In this document: piece by piece, positions 57,037-64,000 of the stretch
Layout of the letters: each line of letters starts with the position of its first letter
Position numbering within the stretch: the first letter of the stretch is position 1
Assembly (NCBI RefSeq): GCF_963678975.1
Contig: NC_089276.1
Span: 6,287,098 to 6,351,097 of the forward strand
Direction: 5' to 3'
Source: Dysidea avara
Taxonomy: Eukaryota > Porifera > Demospongiae > Dictyoceratida > Dysideidae
DNA: 64,000 bases
Translations under genes and position numbers: made by a program
Notes under the pieces: generated by a model
The model's database searches: none
What the model was told of the DNA's origin: nothing
The model's input: only the letters and a program-made list of their open reading frames with translations

Positions 57037-57217
57037 TTAGTAAGTGACAAGGCAAATTGTTTTCATTCTACTGTGAACTCAGTTTTTAATGCCAATTCCC
57101 TGTATTAATCACTACTATATATTCGGTTATTTTTGATATTTTAGTGTCAGAGTTTCAATGTTGGGCCTCAATATATAACTTTGTGATTTTGTTAATATCT
57201 CGGTATGACTTTAGGCA

Positions 57218-58310
57218 CAGTGTTGGGCTAATGCGTTATGTAATATGTAATATTATTACTTAATGCAGTAACTAATTAATATAACGTGCTACATTTCTTA
57301 TGCTAGTAATATCTAACAGATAGTTACTTTACATAAGTAATGCATTACTTAACTATCATGTTACTAACGTGTTACTTAACTTGTGCATTACTGTAATATT
57401 ATTACCTAAAGAAGTACCTTTGTACATTATGTAATATAACATGTAATAGTTTCACATCTCAGACCAAAGAAGCCGCCCAGGCTACATTTCGTATGTAGCC
57501 CAGGCTACATATGAAGTGTAGCCGGTCTACAGCCGGTCTACACCTGGGCAGTGATTATATAGACGTTGATGCTGAAATCGATTGTGGGGATTGATCAACA
57601 CTCACGTGATTAGGATGCATGACTTGGATTTTGCTATGAAAACCACTCAGACAGAGCGTTTTGTTATCCTCGCCATCCTACGGGTTGAAAAATGTTGGGC
57701 TAAGGTGAAAACTAGTGCTATAGCTTATTCATTTGATCGTTTCTGCACATTTTCAAATATGGACACACCCCCATCACGAAGCTACCGCTCTGCACGGAGT
57801 AACCACGCTACAAGCAAGCTTACCTGTTTAGGCCTTTAGTGAACTACGTAGTTTTCCCACAAACAGTTCAATAGCACTGATTAAAACATTATTAGACTCG
57901 CGTAACGGAAATTCTCCGTGATACCTCTATAATATGTCCGTTTATCATAACCGAACATAATCAGAATGTACAAGCTGCTGACCCATAATCAAAAGTTTTA
58001 GGTATGCATATATAATACTTCCAGTGGCTGCACTCGTATTGGCTTGGGTGATTGATCGCCCTGTACAGGCTATCAGCCTAAGAAGTGTTACATATTATAT
58101 CTGTAACATGGGCATTCAGGCTTTGCCTGATATGTATGCCCTCGGGCCTCGGGCAGTCGGGCATACATATCAGAGAAAGCCCTCATGCTCATGTTACAAC
58201 TATTACATATTACTAGTTACTTTTAAACTGAAGTAATATATAACTGTAATGTGTTTCATCACAGTGGAAGCTAGTAATACATTATTTTTAAAAGAACCGG
58301 CCCAACACTG
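57218..58310. mobile_element. 1.1-kb non-autonomous hAT element (CAGTGTTGGGC ends)
   Basis: CAGTGTTGGGC at 57218 and its inverse GCCCAACACTG ending at 58310 are flanked by TTTAGGCA and TTTACGTA (6 of 8 match). Subterminal arrays of TAATAT and AGTAATNN(A/T)ATTAC-like repeats occur at both sides, as in 4233-5232. The interior contains GTAGCC(C/G)GGCTACA repeats near 57490-57540 and a GGGCATACATATCAG foldback near 58120-58185. No transposase was recognised. Confidence 0.82.
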
Positions 58311-60101
58311 TTTACGTACATTGTAGAGCAGTAGCAGTGCTTTAATACCGAGTATTGATACTTATGCAGAATTGTACCATATCACTGGTAACGATACTTT
58401 TGGTATCATATCACCCATCCCTATATGGTGGTATCGTTTTAGTATGATTCCAAGTACAAACGTCATGGTACAAATGTTTTGATACTGAAACACTAGATTA
58501 TTAAGCACACCAGTAAATAGTTGAGGCTGGTTATAAAGCATAATGCATGCCTTCTTAAAATGTTCAGTAATGAACTGTGTCGTAATATAACCACCAAGAA
58601 TCAAAATTTGATTTGTATAGAGCATAAATGCTTCCCTTGAGTAATCAGCATGGCTGTTAAAAAATGAATCTGTAGGCTCGCATTGTTCTAAGGTATTATT
58701 TGCTTATCCTTGGGTTAGGAAGGTGAAGTAGACTTTTTCAATGAAAAAAAAAACAGTAGTTGTTCTACATTGTGTTTCTGGAGGTCACACCTTGTTCCCT
58801 GCTAGTGCGTATCACTGTAAATTGTACTAGAGCTACTAATAGTCTTATAGCGACAGTCTCTATTCGATATACTGAGTAGTTTCCACACTTAAGAGCTTCT
58901 TATGCTATAAATGCTGTCCTGAGAATAGTGATTGCCACTTGAATAGTAGCCACAGATGACAGTAGCTAATAGAAGCGACAACAAGTAAATACAGTATCAG
59001 ACTTTCCATGTATTGGCCTTTTACTTGTATTGACCACCACTACTGTATGTTCTGTAGATGTGATCATTGTGAGACTACTAGGGGTGGAAAGGTTATCTAC
59101 AGTGTTATGTTAAAATGAGGACCCCTCACTTTCAAAATTAGAGAATAGCTTACTATGTGTTTTGCTTTCAATATGGATATTTTTATTAATGATAAGAGCA
59201 GTCCTTCTTGTTGAGGCAACAGCACCAGAATTGAGACTAGTGAATGCTGATTACTAAAACCCACAATCACATCTACATAGTGTGTCTATATAAATGACAA
59301 GAGTTGATAGGAGATGCAATAACAATAATTATAATAATCATTTTTTGTAAGGTCCTCAAGCAAACTCGCAAACTCTTGGGACCTGAATAAGGGAGGTGGG
59401 TGGGTGTTGATAGGGTGGATAATACCAGAAAATTGTGCTTTGATACGATTCCAAGTAGTTTTGTCATAGTATTGATGAGCATTGATACCGATACTGAGTA
59501 TTTGTGATTATTGTACTTAGTAGCCAATTAGTGAACCTCACAGTTCTGAAAATTTCTCAGTGATGACTGGTGGGTTGAATAAAGCTTGCATTATAGTACA
59601 GTAATGGCTGGAACATTCCATTTTTTAGTGTTTACATCTGTAGCACATGCATAATGAAGAAAAATATCACATGATAACCAAGTATCGAAATTTCCGATTC
59701 TTCATAAAAAGTACTCGATACCAAAGTATCGGACATTCTGATATTACTATTGATATTTGTGACCGTCTCAGCCAAAACCTGTCAAGTTCGCATAAGCATG
59801 TGTATTGAGAAAATTTTAAAATAATTCATAAAATTATGCATGCTACAAGAAAAAAAATACGCAAGTTTTTATCGGACCAGTACCTGAAGAAGGAAGACTC
59901 AAATCGTTTAAAACTATATACCATCTTATTCGCCTACTCATGGGGAGTTCGAACATCTTTGTTTCATTTCTGTAGCCCCAATAGTTTGCATGTCACATGC
60001 ATTTGTTTACGAAATGGTAGACGTAAACAAAATTGTTGCCGTTTCTTCAACAAACCGCCTTCATACGCCTATGCACAAGTGACTGCAAAGCTAAAACTAT
60101 A
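58311..60101. other. PPWD1-side spacer or intron
   Basis: Apart from the 59195-59410 repeat, it contains scattered GTATCGATAC-like sequences (near 58345, 59445 and 59690) that look like remnants of an old element. No exon recognised. Confidence 0.4.
59195..59410. repeat. Dispersed repeat, copy 1 (ACCCACAATCACATCT / TTTTGTAAGGTCCTC)
   Basis: GATTACTAAAACCCACAATC, ATGACAAGAGTTGATAG and TTTTTTGTAAGGTCCTCAAG occur in the same order at 62876-63075. ACCCACAATCAC alone recurs near 60739, 63130 (one base off) and 63353. The inverse occurs near 9180 and 21455. No terminal structure was found. Confidence 0.7.
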
Positions 60102-60338
60102 TGTGACCCGGTCTGCAAAAAGGGCTCTTATAGCCTTTTCAATTGCATATATATGGTAACCCATAACTTGACTGGTGAATATGGTACAAGCCTACAATGT
60201 GGTCACTCAACAACCCTAACCTGGCAGTAGCTGTGGGTGTAATTACATGGTGATAGCTTTAGTAGATTAGGAGTTATGATTAGCCAAACATGGATAATTG
60301 GAAAGGCTATAAGACCCCTTTTCACAGACCGGGTCACA
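60102..60338. mobile_element. MITE, ends TGTGACCCGGTCTG, TA flanks
   Basis: TGTGACCCGGTCTGCAAAAA at the left pairs with the inverse of TGTGACCCGGTCTGTGAAAA at the right. GGCTCTTATAGCCTTTTC and GAAAGGCTATAAGACC extend the arms. TA lies on both sides. It is probably a Tc1/mariner-type MITE; 45377-45610 is an old relative. Confidence 0.82.
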
Positions 60339-62329
60339 TATGTTGGTTGATCTGCCAATCCATGGTGAACATTGTAAGCCAAATTTCAACTTTGTAGACT
60401 AATCCAAATGGAAGTTATGGCCGCGAATGCAAGTACCTGTAGTTTATTTTTAGTATAGTCACTGTACAAATCGATTTCCTTGTTCTTCCTACTTTCTAGT
60501 GCTGTAATTCCAAAACTACTCACCACAAAAGGCTGAAACTTTGGTGAACCATTCCTTGGACAATGCAGATAATACTGAAATTTTTTTTTTTTTTAATTCG
60601 GAGGTTGTGCAAACTAGACGGGTTTTCGCTGAGATGGTCACATTTTATTACTCACCCCTAGATGTTAATAAATCCTTGAATCCACTTCTGGCTGGTTGCA
60701 TGATAGTCTGTTAACTGGGATTTTGGACATGTAAACTATAACCCACAATCACTTCCTTGGTGTATATAGTGATAGTAATGTGCTGTTACATTGGAGACTC
60801 TATCAAGATAGGAACAGAGTAGAAGTTGCCGTGACAGCTAGGAGTTCAGTTGGAGTCAGACATTTGCTGCCAATAACTTTGAGGACAGTCACTGAGGACT
60901 GTAGGTGGGACCACTGAGGACTATAGGTGGGACCAAGACATGTGGCAACTGGGAAGAAGGCTAGTTGGCTGGGTCTTGTCAAATCGCAGGAGAACCATGA
61001 GCTGAACGGAGAGAGACAAGAGCAGCTAGAGGACCAAGCCTTGTACAGTGTAATTTGTGGATTGTGAAAGGATAGTAGTCGGACTAGCGTCTGGGAGGGA
61101 CGTTGAGAGATTCACTGTCAAGTGTTTAGTCTGTGGTGCCTGATCATTTAGTTTATAATGTGAAGAGATGGATTGTGAAGTTAAACTGTATAGTGTGAAC
61201 AAGGGTGGAAGTACTATCATTGGATATATTTATTGGAGATGTGCTGGGGTGCAGAATGTAGAGAATGATTTTGAATTTACAGAAGTGCCTAGAGGAGCTT
61301 AGAAGAGTGATGATGCATGCATGCAAGTTTGGAAGTCCTAGTTTTTATAGGGAAGGAGTAATGTAGCAAAGTTGTGGACTAGTTGTGTATAGTGTGTACT
61401 TGTACGCATGCGTGCAGTGTATTTGGGACACTCTGATAAGAATAGTAAAAGGAATAACCATGTGGTCTAGGGTTTTAGCCCTTGCGCTGTAATGGGGCAC
61501 CCCAGCCCGTTGCAATAGTGTGTATAGTATATAGAGTTTGGTAGTTTTTAAAACAGCCAAGCTGTGAAAAAAAATGATGTTAATGCTAACAAATTATTAA
61601 AATGTACATCCAAAATTAAAATTAACATCACTGCAGCCATTTCATGGCCGCCACCTTTAACTTTTCCCCCCAAGCTATCAAAGGTTGCACCTCTTTCTTA
61701 CAGCTTGGCTGTTTTTGCGTGGATTTATTTCTATTTTTGTAGTCTATATTATCCCAAAGCCAGCGTATTGCTTTAGGGTTTGTTTTTACTTTGAAGACAG
61801 AAGTTGACTTTGGTATTATTGTAATACTCTAATAGAGCACACATTTTTTTTTTACTGAGATAGTGGTGGCTCAGTTTTGGGTGTTCATTATGGAGGCCTG
61901 CGGTTCAAACTATGGTAATACATTTCTATGTGCTTTTTCACCCCACAGTGACTGTTCTATTAGAGTATCTTGAGCTTAACAGTTGTTGGTTATTCCCTTA
62001 AGCAGTTTACCCTGTAGCCATGACAAAAGTTTGATCTTTTTTATGTGAATAAATGTTCATAGCACCTGGATACCTATCAGATTTTTTGCAAACTTAGTAC
62101 ATGAATTCACCATTTAGGCATTATACTATTACTAGCAACGGTACCTGCCCTTCGTGCAGGTTGAACTAGGTGATTGCATGGCATAATATCGTGCTTGCCC
62201 TCCATTCAGGTGATGAATAATTAACCATACATGTGTGTTTGTAAAGCAGTATACACTGTAGTATCCATTTCTCTAATCCATTTAGTTCACTGATGCAGCA
62301 TATAATATATACCCTTGTACATTGATTAC
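60339..62329. other. Spacer or intron with no recognised gene
   Basis: Dispersed-motif copies occur near 61825 (ACTCTAATAGAGCAC) and 61947 (GACTGTTCTATTAGAGTATC). Otherwise I see nothing with family features. Confidence 0.45.
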
Positions 62330-62340
62330 ACACACACACA

Positions 62341-62385
<45 letters not shown>

Positions 62386-62386
62386 G
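62330..62386. repeat. (CA)n/(CACG)n microsatellite
   Basis: CACACACA flanks a CGCACGCACGCACG core. Confidence 0.93.
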
Positions 62387-62875
62387 ATCTGTACAACTAT
62401 TTTAAAAAATTGCAAGTGTATATATGTGACGTATGGAGTTAGGTTGTGCATCCATGTGATTGATCAGTTGAATAGACAGTGAAGTTGGAATCAAAGTTGT
62501 CATGCTGATCATGTGATTCTGGAATTAAAGCTAGACTAAAGGCCTGTAAATACCTGTTGTTTTCCACCTGCTATGCTAATGTGCAAACAATAGGCTTTGA
62601 ACTTCCATCCTGCCAGCTGTAATGAAGTGGAGAGTGTAGTGGTCTAGTACATCTGGTGGCAGGAAGGAAGCAGCTAGGAATGGATATACCAGTTAGTCCC
62701 TGAACAATTTGATAGAACACTTAAGTGTTTAGAGGTGGAAATTAGAAGGCATGTTGTCATGAGAGCAGTACACTGCAACAATTTCTTCAAACACTTTGTA
62801 ATTGTATTACAGCTCAACTGCTTCACAGTGTGAAAACATCTGTGTGCACTTGCCACCTTTTGCATTTATTTTTAG

Positions 62876-63075
62876 AGCAGCCTTCATTATTAAGGTAACA
62901 ATACCAGAATTTGAGACATGATTACTAAGACCCACAATCACATCTGTACAAAGTCTCTTTCTATATAAGTGACAAGAGTTGATAGTAAATACAATAACAG
63001 TAATTATAGTAATATTTTTTGTAAGGTCCTCAAGCAAACTTTTGGGATCCAAATGAAAGAGGCAGGTGCTGAGTC
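62876..63075. repeat. Dispersed repeat, copy 2
   Basis: Same ordered blocks as 59195-59410: GATTACTAAGACCCACAATC, GTGACAAGAGTTGATAG, TTTTTTGTAAGGTCCTCAAG. Direct orientation, about 3.7 kb apart. Confidence 0.7.
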
Positions 63076-64000
63076 TATTCTTTTGATTCTCTGTCACAGT
63101 TATGTATGCCCAACATTTAGGTATAAACTAAAACCCACAAATCACTTCCTCAGTGTATATTGTTATAGCACAGGGGACATGTTAAGTGCCATCGAAAAGA
63201 ATTTGCATGTTTTGACTATGCTTATAGCTTTACAGAATTATGGAGACCTTGAATACAATTTCCAGTGCTATCACTTCCTTCTGTAATCCTTCTCAACTCT
63301 AATGCCTAAATGGCTTCTGTGTACAACAAGAACACTTGTTAGTGTCAATCAAAACCCACAATCACATTGGTGGAACTTGCTTATAAAAGTGCACATGGGA
63401 ACCATGACATTGTACAATCCTTCATTGATGTTCAGTTTAACATGATCCATAGAAATTTTTGCAAGGTGAATTCCTTAGGACCTAAAACGTAGGGACGGGT
63501 GCTTGCTGACAGATGAGTTGATTAAATGTGCTGGCAGTTGTACATGTAGCTGTCGTCTTGTTTGGTGCATTATCTGTTACTATTGTTGCCATCTTGTTTG
63601 TAATTCTCTTTCCTTTTAGTGAGTGTACATTTATTTATCAAAATAGCAGCAACATGCTTTTTCCGTGGAACTATCTGTACTACTCGGTACTACTACAACC
63701 CTGTGACACTCAGTCTGTGACAGCCTTTTCATTCTCCATTATCATCATCTCACTGTCTGCCATTAATGCCTCACTCTCTTTTTCCAATGCTTCCATTATC
63801 ACATGTATCATGCATGTAAATAACTTAATATTTGTGATGTGTTTTGTCCTGGTTTCGTGTACCTAGAAAGTTTTGAACAACTGATTCTGTACTCAATACA
63901 CCACTATTGACACTGCTGGTATTTGTTTTATCACTTGTGCCACTCCTACTAAATGAACTGTATTAATCTCCCCAATATTAGGGTCTGCATAATTAGTTTT
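63076..64000. other. Right edge, no recognised gene
   Basis: A hydrophobic plus-strand frame (63528-63866) and a short acidic frame on the minus strand overlap. Neither shows family features or splice context I trust. Confidence 0.4.

Noticed and set aside
63528-63866. Hydrophobic 112-residue frame at the right edge
   Set aside because: Low-information hydrophobic composition, no start context or homologous motif, and an equally plausible short frame lies antisense.

Overview
This is a stretch of animal nuclear DNA from a compact, repeat-rich genome. It has genes with many small introns, some only 47-57 nt long, and its spacers are packed with DNA-transposon remnants, LINE fragments and SINEs. 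A sponge (demosponge) is my best guess. The reasons are the very short introns beside transposon-swollen ones, a receptor-less kinase fused to a Kelch propeller, and lineage-specific Ig-like surface proteins. This is an inference from gene style, not a sequence match.

Layout. 457-17624 (+) holds 24 exons of an importin-13 type nuclear transport receptor, with the N-terminus off the left edge. Its large introns carry hAT, pogo/Tigger-like, foldback and SINE insertions. 18206-20202 (-) is a TKL-type protein kinase fused to a six-blade Kelch propeller, joined by a 47-nt intron. 21285-22197 is a decayed partial copy of the importin-13 gene, introns included. 22.8-28.3 kb is mostly transposon debris: LINE 3' ends, a LINE with a restriction-like endonuclease domain, a tRNA-derived SINE and Mutator-like foldback elements. 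29389-30357 (-) and 49055-50298 (-) are two paralogous secreted or GPI-anchored two-domain Ig-like proteins about 19 kb apart. Between them lie an apparently single-exon carbohydrate sulfotransferase (34946-36334, -), a LINE remnant and a hAT transposon with precise ends (46311-48062). 52681-53923 (+) may be the last two exons of an unidentified gene. 56376-56620 (+) is the 5' end of PPWD1, a spliceosome-associated WD40/cyclophilin protein, with a frame-preserving 48-nt intron inside an open frame. No further exon was recognised to the right edge.

The genes do not form a pathway. The common thread is the mobile DNA. At least seven insertions have 8-bp or near-8-bp target duplications typical of hAT elements, and three foldbacks have 9-bp duplications typical of Mutator-like elements. 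Two small elements are flanked by TA. A short motif with core CTCTAATAGAG, often in tandem and followed by CAGTC, recurs more than 25 times. It occurs inside unrelated element families and also alone. I regard this as the most interesting unexplained signal. I recognised no retrovirus, LTR element, Polinton, toxin gene or CRISPR array.
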